NCBI GenBank assembly: GCA_005656395.1
Contig: SRSI01000044.1
Span: 1,178,001 to 1,242,000, forward strand
DNA: 64,000 bases
Source: Strongyloides papillosus
Lineage: Eukaryota; Nematoda; Chromadorea; Rhabditida; Strongyloididae
Direction of reading: 5' to 3'
The position numbers and the translations under genes are program-made. Of this stretch, positions 37,465-50,062 are shown one piece after another. Under the pieces are notes generated by a model, which made no database searches, had not been told where the DNA came from, and saw nothing but the letters and a program-made list of their open reading frames with translations. Within the stretch, counting starts at the first letter, position 1. Every line of letters starts with the position of its first letter.

Positions 37465-37803
37465 ATGATTGTAGTTTCAGGAAGTATGAGTTTCTGCAAA
37501 GTACCACCAGGTATGGAGGATCCAACAGATTTATGTTCACAATGTGTACCAGTTGGTGGAACAACTGATAATAAGAAGAAGGAGATATTTCTTTTTGTCA
37601 TGGGACTATTGGCTCCCATAGTTATCAAATTTCTATCCACAACCACCTATGGAAAGAAAATCTTGGAGTAGATTCGCCAGATTGGGGAGCATTTCCCGGA
37701 TACCGGAATCTCAGAATTTCTGAGATCAGCTGCTGTTGCCTCAACTGCCCCTACCGATACAACCACTACTATGGGTGATGACAAAGAAATCATGGAGGTC
37801 TAA
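37465..37803 (+). pseudogene. Plus-strand open frame inside the LTR element, one stop
   Basis: Runs opposite to the integrase. ATG 37465 opens a frame of 68 codons to a TAG (37669-37671), and the same frame continues 43 codons to TAA at 37801-37803, ending DDKEIMEV. The first part has four cysteines including a CSQC pair, then one strong membrane segment (IFLFVMGLLAPIVIKFL). The second part is Thr/Ser-rich. Base composition is richer in G+C than the surroundings. It may be a captured host fragment or a nested element. The opposite strand is also fairly open here, so the coding strand is not certain. Confidence 0.35.
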
Positions 37804-38552
37804 ATTCTTTTTTTTTTTTTACTTCATTATGGGTGTTGCCGTTATTATACCATATCATCATTTTGTTTTGTTTTGTTTATTTATTAATTTTCTTTTATTA
37901 AATTCAATTTGTTTGAATCGAATTCTGTCTTATTTATTTATTAAAGTTTTTGTGCAAGGCTTATACAAACGTATATAAATAGGTTTGGGGTATTGGAGAA
38001 GTTGGTTCGCTTCACAATAACATATTTATTAGGATATCTAGGTTTCACAGTAAAATAGTATGATATTTAATGAGACAAACAATATTATGTGGGATTATAA
38101 TAGCACATAGCATGGATTATTTTATAGAAGACTTCTCTCTTATACTATATGGAGAGAATTTAAACATTATTTAATACATGAATTAATTACAATAAATTTT
38201 ATTAAAAGCGTAAATTATAGAATTAGATGATACAAAAGCAAAAGATGAGAGGAAAAAAATGATATTAATAAAATCTATAAGAGATAATGATTATAAAGCA
38301 AAATGATTTAACAAGTTTAAAGGAAATATATAAATAATTTTGCAAGAGAAATTAGAAATATAAGCAATACTTATGAATCTCGAGAGAAATTCTTAAATTA
38401 TTGGAGGTTTAATGTGAAGGTCACAATAGATTGGTATATTATGAGGTAATAATTTGAAAATGCATAATAAAAAAAAAAAAAAAATTAATAATAATAATGC
38501 ACACAATATTAATAAAAATATCAACTTTTGTTGAAACTTATCTGGGAGATTT

Positions 38553-39794
38553 TTATTCTGCTGTCGTTTTGAACTTTTTGAGTTGTTTGATATGAGCGAA
38601 AGTGTAAATCCTTTCTCCTTTAAGCCTCTTGTGAGCTATCCTTCCGGATTTCGTGATTCGGCTAAGTTTACAATCTCCTGTCTCTTCATTTATCTCCATT
38701 ATGCAGAACGGCCCATCATACCTTTCTTGTAATTTCTTCTTATTGCCTACTTTATCCAAAATAGCCTTCAGAACCATGTCGCCTTCCTTGAACATATGTT
38801 CTTTCTTTTCTTCTTGGTTTTCCCTATTTTTAGTTAATCTTTCTCTTACCTTAGATATAATTTCTTCGTGGTTAATTAGTTCTTCTGGTTGATTTAGGTG
38901 GTTTATCATTGAAAGAATGTCAATAGCATTGTTTCTTGTCCGTCCATGTAATACTTCATATGGTTTCTGTCCGGTGCTAGTGTGTATCTGGTTGTTGTAG
39001 ACTCCAATTACCGTTGGAACTACTATATCCCAGTTTTCTTCTGCTTCGTAGCATGCAATGATTTCATTTATTGTACGATTTGATCTTTCTACCAATCCAT
39101 TGCTGTTGTGATTGTATGCTATTGATGTTCTTATTTCCACATTCCAATTTTTCATGAATTCGTTAAATAAATTGCTGACAAAGTATTTTGCGTTGTCTAG
39201 TCGAATAGTTTTGGGTGTTCCATACCTACTAAATACTTGATTATTAATTTCATATACAATGTACTCCGCTTTCGTCTTTCTCAATGGAATAACGATAGTA
39301 AATTTAGAAAATTCATCTGCAAGGACCAACAAATATTCATTTTTTCTATTTGTAATTGGTAATGGTCCTCTGATGTCTATATTTAACCTTTCCCATGGTC
39401 TTTCTGGAATATCCCATGTTCCTTTCCAGTCTGTTGTTGTATTTGGTTGGAATTTTACTTTTTGACAAGTTTCACAATGTAATTTGATTTCTATATTTTC
39501 CCACCAAAAATATTTCTGTATTATCTCCTTAATCCTGTGTATTCCAAAATGTCCGCCAAGTTTTGGATTTTCATGGATGTAAGAAATTAGTTTACTCCTT
39601 TCATTGTCAGGTACATAGAATTTTTCAATTCTTTTAATTTTCACAATTACCAGATTTTTAAGTCTTCGATGTTGGTTTTTCATCACATTTTGCAAGAATT
39701 CTTCATTTTGCCTTGAAGTACTCCACCCTGCCATATTAAGAGATGTCCTCATCTCTCTAAAAGTTGTTGGCTTCATAAACCTGAGAGATGGCAT
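38553..39794 (-). CDS. Retroelement integrase (C-terminal pol), intact frame
   Basis: 413 aa. The zinc-binding HHCC region is visible (H74, H82, C107, C110) and is followed by the catalytic core with D140 (NIDIRGP), D200 (IRLDNA) and E236 (LVERSNR). D200 to E236 has the D,D35E spacing of retroviral-type integrases. The C-terminal part (GDMVLKA, then RYDGPF near 370) is the usual DNA-binding end of Ty3/gypsy integrases. It integrates retroelement cDNA. The frame begins in a 38-bp overlap with the upstream frame (39757-40107), in the +1 register. No stops or frameshifts were seen, in contrast to the rest of the element. Confidence 0.92.
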   Translation of the reverse strand: MPSLRFMKPTTFREMRTSLNMAGWSTSRQNEEFLQNVMKNQHRRLKNLVIVKIKRIEKFYVPDNERSKLISYIHENPKLGGHFGIHRIKEIIQKYFWWENIEIKLHCETCQKVKFQPNTTTDWKGTWDIPERPWERLNIDIRGPLPITNRKNEYLLVLADEFSKFTIVIPLRKTKAEYIVYEINNQVFSRYGTPKTIRLDNAKYFVSNLFNEFMKNWNVEIRTSIAYNHNSNGLVERSNRTINEIIACYEAEENWDIVVPTVIGVYNNQIHTSTGQKPYEVLHGRTRNNAIDILSMINHLNQPEELINHEEIISKVRERLTKNRENQEEKKEHMFKEGDMVLKAILDKVGNKKKLQERYDGPFCIMEINEETGDCKLSRITKSGRIAHKRLKGERIYTFAHIKQLKKFKTTAE

Positions 39795-40107
39795 TTCCGG
39801 GTGGGTTCTCCAATAAAGTTGACATTAGGTCTTTCAATTCCTTACGATGATGTTTCTGTCTTTCTCTTCTTGAGGGGATTCTGGTGACAATTGCTTTTAT
39901 ATTTCTTGCGAAAAATCTTTTGACACCAGTGACATCTAAGTCCAATTGTCCTTTCTTGACATAATTATCAAGGGTAACAGCTCCATCCAAATCTTTCTTG
40001 CTATTTCTAATGGTATCCATGATTAATCGTTTAACTAACCTGAGAAATGATCGGTCACGGCTTCGGCGTCGACTTAGTCTGATAACAATAATAGTAAACA
40101 AGTACAC
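39757..40107 (-). CDS. Basic open frame upstream of the integrase
   Basis: Open from 40107; the first ATG is at 40020, giving about 87 aa from there. It is rich in Arg/Lys (RRRSRDRS before the ATG; PSRRERQKHHRKEL later), as in nucleocapsid-like or spacer parts of gag/pol, but no zinc knuckle or protease motif is seen. It ends TAG inside the start of the integrase frame (+1 overlap, 39757-39794), so a frameshift could in principle link the two. Identity is uncertain. Confidence 0.45.
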   Translation of the reverse strand: MYLFTIIVIRLSRRRSRDRSFLRLVKRLIMDTIRNSKKDLDGAVTLDNYVKKGQLDLDVTGVKRFFARNIKAIVTRIPSRRERQKHHRKELKDLMSTLLENPPGNAISQVYEANNF

Positions 40108-41019
40108 GAATACGTATACATATTTCGGTGAGTGGTAACTCTTTTTAAAATTTTCTTATTTTTATACTCTCTTATCTCCCCCTCCTTCGATCTTCCTCTT
40201 TGCAACCCCTAGGATTATTAGATTCTTCTTTTGAGCTGTTATCCAATGTTTCCTAATTTGATGGCAGTAAAATTGTAAAAAAAATTCTTACTATAATGCG
40301 GGGATTTTACCAAAGGGAATTATGCCTCTGCTTTGATAGTACGATTACTAACCCTATTACGCCTAGTAATATCTAATTTACTAAAAATGACTAATTCTTT
40401 TTTTTTTAAACAAAATTAATCTTATTTCATAAGAATAACTAATTCTTTTTCTAAAAATAACTCAATTCTCCAGACATCAAATTCCTATTTATCAAAACGG
40501 ATGGGTTTTCTTTTGATAAAGATTTTAGAAACTCTCTCTCGTAGATTATTTAATACTTTTCTTTATCTGGTCTTCTTTATATAATTAATTGCAAAAATAT
40601 TTTATAATATTTTACGAATTGCAAAGAAGGGCTTTCTGTCTTTTTAAATTGGATTTAAATTTTCTATTATATATTACTTTTTTTTATTTCTTTTCTAATG
40701 GCGTTGGGTATGTTTTGGGAATTACTGTCGTAATTCCTTATTGTCTTATTCTCAAGACGGATACTTTTTCTTTTTACTACATAATACGCTGCGCAGTTAT
40801 TTTAAATGCCTTTTTTTCGTCAAATCTTATTATTATTTTATATTTTGTAATCCATCTATCCTAAGGCCATCAAAGAAACATTGGCAACGACATATAATAC
40901 AATTTATCTATCTATTATTGGGCTTTTCGGATACAATAAACTCATTTGCAATTTATCAAAAATTTAATCAGTAGTCTTTTTAAATTCTGAAACATCCCTC
41001 ACAGTTATTTTCCCATTTA

Positions 41020-41659
41020 CTACATCACACAAAAAGCAGACATGATGGATCTACTTTTTGCTCCCTTAACACCCCGTCTCTCTAGTAAAGAGTTATCTTG
41101 ACGTAGCTGTACCGCATATACAGCCCCATTACTCACGATGCATAAGGAAGGTTAAACACAACAAACAACTTTTCTAAGCAATTTCAAATAATTTTCTAAA
41201 TAACTTCGAGTAATTACCTATATATTGTGCAATTTAAACCTATGAGTAATGGAATTCTTAATATAATAAACAAAATTTAACCCCTAACTTAACTGTAATG
41301 TAATAAACTTGGTATTTTTATGGAAAAAGAAAAAATTATATAATTTTTCATGAGCCACTCGCTCCTATTTTAGAAATACCAATCAGTACCTTTCGGCTAT
41401 TCTTTCCCTTGGTCCTTTAATACTGACCTGGAATTTTATTTATATTGCGCAACCTATTCCTTAACCGAAAGGGTGTCACTGATACCATAAGCTTCTAACG
41501 TGCCATCTTGGCCGAGATGAACATGACTTCATACTTATTTCTCACTGACTCGACTTGGGGCACATAACAATCCAAACCAGATTGGATAATGTTAGAACCA
41601 AACATTATCGGGCATATTTCTCCGTGATTCGTCAACCCCGAAGGTCCCCAGTCTGCCAT
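41020..41659 (-). pseudogene. Decayed gag/pol-like fragments of the LTR element
   Basis: Two clean pieces. 41495-41659 is a 54-codon frame beginning MADWGPSGLTNHGEI and containing CPIMFGSNIIQSGL, which loosely resembles the C-terminal part of a retroelement aspartic protease. 41020-41148 reads CIVSNGAVYAVQLRQ to a TAG. Between and after them the frames are broken. Codon use and G+C content stand above the surrounding DNA. Assignment to protease is only suggestive. No reverse transcriptase signature (YxDD) was found anywhere in the element. Confidence 0.4.
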
Positions 41660-41997
41660 AACCTTAGCTAGCTATTCTTAGGAAAAATATCCTTACCAGG
41701 GATATTTTAATACATATTACTTACTATCTACAAGTGCTAGTAGCATTTTAGCACCTGATTACGAAACTATTCTTTACTTAATAGTCATTTATGATACAAA
41801 CGAGATTTCTAGACTACTTTTTCTAATTTCTCTCTTAATCGTACAATCGTAACCTTTATGTTACAACCGCAGATTTTACTATCTCAAAAATGTCGCTACT
41901 GTAGGAAAATATGTGAGGGGTTTCCATGATACAACTATATTTTATGTCTTGCTCACCTGGAATCATAGCAGCGTCGTGGAAGATCTCGGTGGAACCT

Positions 41998-42217
41998 CGT
42001 TATAGTGTAGCGGTTTAAAATTAATAAATAACAATAAGAATAAGAGAAATATTTTATTATAAGAAAAGCAAAAAGATACAATTAATAATATTGTAAGTTA
42101 GTTTTTCATCCTCCCAGTTACCACTGCCTAATATTGCTAATCTTCTCCCTTTTATATCCCACTGGGCGGGTCTGTTTGTCCCATCATTATTTTGTTAAAA
42201 ATTCCAATACTATTTCG
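41998..42217 (-). repeat. 5' LTR of the retroelement, with promoter
   Basis: Identical to the left LTR. On the element strand it contains GACCCGCCCAGTGGG, then a TATAAA box (42151-42156), and farther on AATAAA (42053-42058), so promoter and polyadenylation signals are both present and intact. Confidence 0.88.
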
Positions 42218-42574
42218 GTTGATAAAAAATTATAATTTATTTCCTATTATTAACTCATCTTTTTGTGATATTTATTTATTGAATAAATACAGTATTACTT
42301 ATTTTAAATTATATATTTCGCTTTAAATTTGATGTGTTAAAAAAATAATTTATTATTGTTATCGTATGTTGCAAATAATTATAATACGTCATATAAAAGA
42401 AAGAATTAGTAAATATTAAAATAATAAAATTACAATTAACAAAAAATAAAAGTAAGAAAATGTTAAAATTAAAGATGTTAACTATGAACAAAAATTTTTT
42501 TATCAAATTTATTGTAAAAAATTTCTCTTCTTTTTTTTATTCAATATAAAAGTTTTTATAATTTATAATTAAAA

Positions 42575-43561
42575 TTATTTATTTGTTATAACACCAAATT
42601 TTCTATTAACATCTTTTACTTTGTTTTTATTTATTATAATTGTTGAACTGAAGAAATGTAGAAGTATATTTTTTAATGGTTGACTGGTAAAAAAAGTTTG
42701 TAATTTAATACTAATTTTAAAAACTTACTTTAATAATAAAACAGAATAAAATAATCCAAACATTTGAATATCCATAATCCAGTACATTACAGTAGTAGCA
42801 CCGCTATCAATTTTCTTATCTGACACAGTTAAAAAATTAATTGAGCGTACTATATTGTATGCAGCAAAAAGGAGGAAAAATATGAAACTCATGATACTGT
42901 AAAAAAATAACGAAATGTCGTGTATTGGCTTTTGAATAGGTTTCTTAAAAGGATTAATTAGTTTGTAGATCATTATAACATTCAAAATTGTAGCAATAAT
43001 AGCTATAGGAGTAATTATTACAAATGTATATCCAATAATGTAATTGGAAATTTTCGGAGATCTAAAAGAAATATAGTATTCTGAGGTTATTTGGTTAAAT
43101 ACATAGTAAGGATGGAATAAAGTTATTGCTATTCCATAAATTATTCCAATTAAAAATGTTATCACAATATATATTTTAGTATTTTTCTTTGAAAACCATG
43201 TTTCAATTGTACATGAATGTGTGATTACCATAAACCTATTGATAGTTATAATAAATGATATTTGATACATAATTGTATAACTCATTCCAATTATCACACA
43301 AAAATATGAAGCAAGATTGATATTGTTATTATATAATGATGGAAATATATCCATTTTCGCAGTTCGATGGCAAAAAAATGATGAAATGATTGTCAAAATA
43401 TCTACACATTCTTTATACAAAATAAATGTATAGATTTCATTTGAATAATTAGAATTTTTCTTGATAAATATTTCTCTTGTTAATAGTATCACAAAAGTAA
43501 CTATTAAAATTAATGATGGGACTGTATAGATAATTTGAATTACATCTAGAATTGTTATCAT
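42575..43561 (-). CDS. Serpentine chemoreceptor-like GPCR
   Basis: Two exons: 42729-43561 and 42575-42683 (45-bp GT-AG intron, donor GTAAGTTT, acceptor TTTACCAG, split codon AA|T), 313 aa. The ATG at 43561 comes two bases after a TATTTTTTAG acceptor and is preferred over 43621, which lies upstream of that acceptor. Seven hydrophobic segments can be placed: first IIYTVPSLILIVTFVILL, last before an FYSVLLLNQPLKN stretch. This matches nematode serpentine receptors, where a small polar motif follows TM7. Segment 3 ends with NRFMVIT, a DRY-like position. Such receptors sense chemicals in amphid neurons. The subfamily (Srv/Srg/Srx-like) is not decided. Confidence 0.82.
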
Positions 43562-46500
43562 ATCTAAAAAATAGTATAAAAATATTGTATAACACTTTAT
43601 TTTATTATGTCCAACACACAAACATGGTCACTCTTATTATGACTATCATTATATTGCAGTTAATGATAACAAGAAATATAATTATTTATAACTGATTTGC
43701 ACTTAGGTTTTTTGAAAAATTTAACAAATTAGAAATATCGAGTAATAATTTTTATTTATTTTTAAAACGCTTTACTAAGTAAAAGTACATAAAAATTGAT
43801 AAACCGTTGTAGTGATATTGGCAATTGATAAATTTGCAATTACTAAATTTCAAAAATTTTAGATTATAAGTAATTTGGATAAAAAAAATATTTTTATAGT
43901 TTATGAATATTAATAAAATTTATCTTTTTTTTTGTCTGTAATTTTTATAATTATGTAAATAAAATTGAAAAGGGTAAAGGATGTAAAAATTAAATAATAA
44001 GAATAATTATTATAATGATAAATACTTTTATTTCAATTTTTATAATTTTAAATGTACTAGATATAAACATTTATGAACTAATATTTAAAAAATAAATTTA
44101 AAGCAAGTATAAGGATGTGTTATGGTAAGTGTTTACTTAAAAATTCTTATAAGTACAATTATTTCTCATAGTAAAATTTCAGAATTATTATTATGAGGTA
44201 TAATTTACAGTATGACAGGTGAAAATAATTTTCTGAGAGAAAGAACGTGGTTCGTACTTTTAAGGCAAACTTATTATTGTTTTAAATAAAAAAAATTTAT
44301 TAAAATTATTGTGATTTCCATCTTTATTAAGAAAATATAAATGCTTACTTTAGTTTTTTACAAATTCAAAAAACTATGACATCATTGAATAAACTATATA
44401 TCAGATGTAGACTTAAATAAACCAAATTTATTCATTTACATAAATCAAAAGAGATAGCCAAATATGATTAACATATTTCAAAAATTACAAATTAAACATT
44501 CATTTCTTATTATAAAATTTATGTATGAAAAAAGAAAATTATTATAATTTCTAAAAAAGAAAAATTTACAATTTAATTCAATAGAGTTCATAAAACAATC
44601 TTTATTTTTTAAATAACATACCTTTTTTTTATCATTTTTTACTCCATCAATATTACTCGAAGTATTTAAAAAATTTTCTTAATATGAAACATCTATTGTT
44701 CATTTTAAAGTATAAAACATTTTAAACTGTTATTTATTTAATAATTAATTACTCTATCTTATGATAAAATATAATTTTGCAATGTTTCATTATACAATTT
44801 TATTTGTATGATAACTATAATTACATAGATTTTCCTTTTAAAAGTTTCTTCAGGTTATGAATTTCATACATGAACCATTTGTGAACTTGTTAATTTACAG
44901 TTTTCAACTTTCATTCACTTTGTGACCATAAATACTATTATTAAAATTATAACTTAATGAAAGAATAGGAGGCTTTTTTCCCGATAATTTGATAGGTCTT
45001 ATAGGGATGTTTAAAAATAAGTCTAAAACCAAAGTATTGCTCTTGCATTATCATCAAGTATTCATATCAATTCTTTTCTCAAAACTGCAGTAACTTCGAT
45101 TAATAGGTAATAGAATTTCCCATATTTAGACTAGTGTCAAAAACTTTTATTATCTTTAGAAAATTATATTATACGAATGAGTTTCTATAAAAGTTATATT
45201 ACCAAATTAAAAATATAATGAATCCCTGAATATGTTTTATTTTATTTGTAATTTTAGTTTATTTATAATGTTAGAATGTAATGTATCATAAAATAAAATA
45301 TCTTATTAATAAGTTATTTTCACAGGACTTAAAATATTCTACATGAGGATTGTCAAGATGTAGTTTTTTTAATTTTACACTACTAACTTAATTCTAAAAT
45401 TTTGATTTCCATTATTTTTTCATTTAAAATTCAATCTTTATTAATTTGATTTATTTTGATATGAACTTAATGTATCTTATTAATGAAAATAGCATTTATA
45501 TTTAACTCTATAAAGATTCTGTGAATTTATACATTGAAAAAAGATTAATTGATTCAAAAAAATTGGAAAACACATTCTCTATTATACTACAATTATGATT
45601 ATCGTAATATATATAAATAATATTTCCTATAAAAGAATAGTTTTTTTTAGATATAAAAGCAAAATAATATCCATTTTTTATACTTTCTAAGAAAATTATA
45701 AAAACATTAATTATTTGATTCTAAAAATATGAGTTTGATTAAAAGAAAGAACATCTTACGACAATTTAGATTATAAACGGAATATTTATTTATATTTTAA
45801 AAAGTGAAATAAAAATTACATTGTGGTAAATTTATTATATGATTTGTTTTCAAAGGATAACAAGATAAAAAAAAAGTAAATTAAAGTTATTGAGAAAAAT
45901 AAATATATATTATGATTCTTACAATATTTAAAAAAGACAAAGATAATTTTGAGAGATAAATTATCATTAAAATCATAAGTTTGAAAAATTATTTTTAACT
46001 TCTTCATCAATATCATTTAAAAAGTTATCTTTTGTAAAAAAGGGTACTACTATGGCTTTGATTTGGCTTAAATTTCAAGAGAGCATCAATTTTATAAATA
46101 CAAGTTACAATAAAACTGTTAACATTAACTGTATATATTATTTTTTAAAAACTATAACTGAATTAAAAGTTTTATATATTTTTAAACACATATCATTTTA
46201 TTTATCTGCAACATTAACTATAAACCTAAGTTATGTTTCAAAGAATTTCAAATTTCTATATAATCTAAAAAGAAAAATTGTAGAATCATTAAAAAAATAA
46301 CTTCAAATTGTTAATTTTTCTCAAGTGAATTTCTAAACTACAATTATTGTAGTATTTTGTGTTTTATTATGATACAACGACAAAAAACTTTTTTCTCCAC
46401 AATTTCCTTGTTTTGTTTCAATTGCATAACATAAAATCATTTTCGTATTAAAAAAGTCTTTTTTATTAAAAAAAACAAATGTATAATACATATAGTTGAT

Positions 46501-48073
46501 TTAAATGGTTATAAAAAGAGATTAAAGTCATTAAAACTAATGTGTTTGTAATTTATTAATGTCAAAAAATTCATAAAATTGGAAATTATTCTCATATCAA
46601 ATTTTAATAAAATAAGATGATTTAAAAAATTTCATCATTATATAAAGTAATATAAATAACTACTTATCTGGATATGAAGAATGATAAAAAAAATGTGTGG
46701 GTAGATAGAGTGACTAAAATATAAAAAGTTATAATATATTTCTCAATAAATTTTTTTAAGAGATACATAAACAAAACACATAAAGAAAAATCTTATATCA
46801 CATAAATATTTAAAAAAAAAGTACACTGACAAAATATTATGATGTTGATATTATTTCATTTAACGATTTTTTCTAATATAAATGTCTAAATGTACTTTGT
46901 ATGTTTTTGCGATGTTTGTTGTTATTAATGACAAAATTTATATTTCTTAAATGATTGTTCACTAAAAAGTATATATTTATCATTATTCCTAGAAACATTG
47001 TTGTTATTATTAATATTAAAGCATGTAAATTATATTTTAAACAAAAATTATTCATGTTATGTTAACATTTTTATTTTAAGAATATCAATAACTGAGGAGA
47101 ATTATGATTTAGTGGGTATTGAATATTTATATACCAAATTGATCACTTTCACATGCTGTGAAAAGTACACAAAAGTGTGTACCATTTTTATATAAAAAGA
47201 ATCCTTTATTTTCTGCTAACATTAAATTATTTTTTATTTAACATATTCTCTTCATTATTGTTAAAAAATCTTTTTAAAATAAGTTATATAATTTAATTAT
47301 TGTGAAGAAATAGTAATAATATTAATAAATGATTGTTCTGTAGTTGAGTCTTTTTAAATTTTAAAATTAATTTTAAGCTAAATTGAAAGGGTTAACTTAA
47401 TTACTATAAAAAACAAATTTTATCTTACAATTATCTTTTTTAATTAAATTTCTTGTTAAGAACTTGTAAAACAAAACTTCTAAAGTACGCATAAAAAATG
47501 GTAATAAGATTAAGAGAAGAGGAATATAAACATATGAGCTTACAATTTAAAAGAACAAAGTTTTTTTAATGATTTTGTTTGTTTCTTTTGTAAATTTTAA
47601 TATTTCTTTGTAATTATATAATCTTAACATTAGATTTAAGTGAAATATTGGTGATATAAAAAGATATTTAATATTTTAATGGTAATTATTATTAAAAAAC
47701 TGGATTAACTTATTCTTAATTAAAAAAGTCATTTATTTTGTTTTAATGAAAAGCACTATAACTAATACAAATTCGTGGGAGGTTAAATAATTGCCCATTT
47801 TTAAAATTATTTTTACTACTAATAACTAAATAAATTTGATAAATGATAACTTTTTACAACAACTCTTTAATATAATTTTATTTCCCATAAATGTCAGATG
47901 ATGATTTAACATAGAAATAAGTTTAAATACAATTTTTACATAAAACGTCGAAATTAAATATTTATTTTTCGTTTAAAAATTATAATACACATAAAAAAAT
48001 ACCAGCCCCATATTTTATTTTTTATATTGATATAAACAAAAATTTAAGATACTTATAGTTTAAATAATTTCAT
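43562..48073. other. Long intergenic region with weak remnants
   Basis: No gene could be supported. Slightly coding-like short frames are seen at about 44207-44290 (plus, MTGENNFLRERTW...), about 44920-45040 (minus, contains PIRPIKLSGKKPPILS), 46052-46300 (plus, 82 codons) and 46998-47195 (plus). None has start, splice or homology support. At 47386-47399 a GAAAGGGTTAA word looks like a single piggyBac-type end, with no partner found. Confidence 0.4.
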
Positions 48074-48293
48074 CTAATAGTTAACAACTCTTTTTGACAG
48101 TCTTTTTGTTAAAACACTCATTTTTACTGGAATCTCTTTTGTCTCTGCAAGTATAGCTACTTCTGGATCTTCTAAAAAAAGTGCTAACATATTGCTATTG
48201 TTAGGATAACTTACTGTTATAGGTAATTATTAATGAAATTGGGCTGGAAGAGTAATTATATCCATATATGTTACTAAATAAATTGTTCGTCAT
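48074..48293 (-). CDS. Small spliced gene, 58-aa protein of unknown function
   Basis: Exons 48215-48293 and 48074-48171, joined across a 43-bp intron with a perfect nematode pattern (donor GTAAGTTATCC, acceptor CACTTTTTTTAG, codon A|AA giving Lys27). The exon 2 frame is open and mixed in content (DPEVAILAETKEIPVKMSVL) and ends with a basic tail (TKRLSKRVVNY) and TAG. A TTTTCTTTTAG acceptor lies about 50 bp upstream of the ATG, suiting trans-splicing. The N-terminus is Asn/Tyr/Ser-rich, and no signal peptide or membrane segment is visible. Family not recognised. Spliced structure and codon use make a real gene likely. Confidence 0.65.
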
Positions 48294-50062
48294 TCTTTAG
48301 GATGCTCGTATCACTGACTTGATACTAAAAGAAAAAGAATTTTTTGAAAAAAGTAATGTAAATAGATTAAAGTTTTTTTGGAATAAAAAAGTGAAACAAC
48401 TAATTCATGTATGAAGGATGGTTAAATGTTTAGGAATGGAAAACGATGCAATTGATATATATGTTATATATACTTAAAGTGATTAGAATGATCAAACCAT
48501 TCAATCTTCACGTTTATTATTTTCTTTATAAAGAAACTAAAAATCAATGTTGTATATATATATATATTATTGGAAAAAAATAAACTGTTTGATTATATCT
48601 TATATTTGCATAAAATAATTTATAGCATCATTATTAACTTTAAAGCTTTTTAAATACGATAACTTTAAAGAGCATCGAATTTTAATGCTGTGAAGGAAAA
48701 AAATCATTTTGATATACATAAAAAGTACTGAGTAATTTGTTGAAATAATTTAGTATCACATTCATGAGTCAATATTTTTTTTTCTTTTAACTATAGCAAG
48801 CTAATGTCTACAAATAAAGATATCCAGCTTTTTTTCTTTATTCAAATTTGATTTTTCTTTACCTAATAACATGATACTATTAACTTCTATATTTGATTCA
48901 AGAAAATTTAAAATGTTTATACATGTATTATTATATAATTATTGAAACTATGAAAATGATTTATTAATAGAATGTAAATTGTGTTATTTATGGTGCAATA
49001 AAAATCTAAAAAATATAATAATATTAAATTTTTCATATAAAATAGTATCATTCAAGTATGACAAACAATAAAGTTTTAATGTTATTTTTATAAAAAATAA
49101 ATTAAATTACTATATTATAACTTTTTTTATCGGCAAAGGTTCATGTAATTCCTCTTAATTGATAATATTTTTGTTTAAATTTTAAAATTATCCATCAAAA
49201 TTGTAATTTTTTACTAATCAGGATATAAAAAATATAATAATGCTTTGTTGTTATTTGTAGAATTTATTATGTCTTTATCAATTGACGTTGTTAAAATATT
49301 GCACATATCGGTTGTAAAAGAACAAAATACTACTATAATTTTGTAAAGTATTAATAAAGAACTACAATATGTTTTGTATGAACATTAGTTTAAAGATTTT
49401 AAATGCTCTAATTTCTTAAAATAAAATTACAAAAAAACTTTTTTTTCATAAAATATCAAATGATTTTTAAAAGGAGGAATAAAATATTTGTTGTTTATTA
49501 AGTTCAAATTAATAATGTATGACGTGGTGAAATCTTATTGTATCATTATAAAAATATAATACTGGGTAACAGTAAGCAAAATTTTTTTGTTCATAAAAAT
49601 CTTTAAAAATATACCTGTATATATTATAAGGAGGAATAACACTTTATGAATTTTTCCTTTAAGGAAGAATAAAAATTTGCTTACAGATGATATTTTAAAT
49701 ATATTTTTTATATCCTCAAAAACACTTAATTAAGGTAATTATCTTTTTTCCATCTTAAAAAATTACAACTAATTTAAACATTTTTTTTGGCTCAAAACCA
49801 TACAATATCAGTTGATTCATTTTTTTAAAGAATTTTTTAAGATAAAAGAAAATATATGATAGAAAGAAACTTTAACAAAAATTCATTTATAATAATTTAA
49901 AAGACCAAAGAAAGAAAAATTAAAAAAAAAGATTTTATTTTTTAAACAAGCTATGAAATTTAAAAAAAATGGAGAGATAAAAGAAAAAAAAAAGTATATA
50001 AAAGAAAAAAGGAGATGTAAATATTATTTCAAAAGCAATTTTTTATACAATAAATACTATCA
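48294..50062. other. Intergenic, nothing recognised
   Basis: Featureless A+T-rich DNA between the small gene and the 3' end of the RFX gene. A 25-codon ATG frame at 49269 (plus) was considered too short. Confidence 0.5.

Larger units (their letters stand above)
36702..42217 (-). mobile_element. Ty3/gypsy-type LTR retroelement, defective inside
   Basis: Two direct repeats of 220 bp (36702-36921, 41998-42217) appear identical base for base, and GTTG is duplicated outside them (36698-36701, 42218-42221). The element reads on the minus strand, so its 5' LTR is the right one. A purine-rich tract adjoins the 3' LTR. The interior (about 5.1 kb) has an intact integrase frame and scattered gag/pol-like remnants, but no recognisable reverse transcriptase or RNase H region. 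Identical LTRs mean a recent insertion, while the broken interior means the copied RNA was already defective. It was therefore probably mobilised by another element's proteins. Confidence 0.88.

Noticed and set aside
37449..37646. Minus-strand frame opposite the plus frame inside the LTR element
   Set aside because: Probably the shadow of the plus frame, although it cannot be fully excluded that the minus strand is the coding one.
43562..43621. Upstream ATG for the chemoreceptor (adds 20 residues)
   Set aside because: A TATTTTTTAG acceptor lies between it and the ATG at 43561, and receptors of this type normally start close to TM1.
46052..46300. 82-codon plus-strand frame
   Set aside because: A+T-driven composition and no splice acceptor near the ATG; could not be separated from chance.
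47386..47399. GAAAGGGTTAA word like a piggyBac-type right end
   Set aside because: No matching TTAACCC end was found to the left within a few kb, so an element cannot be defined.
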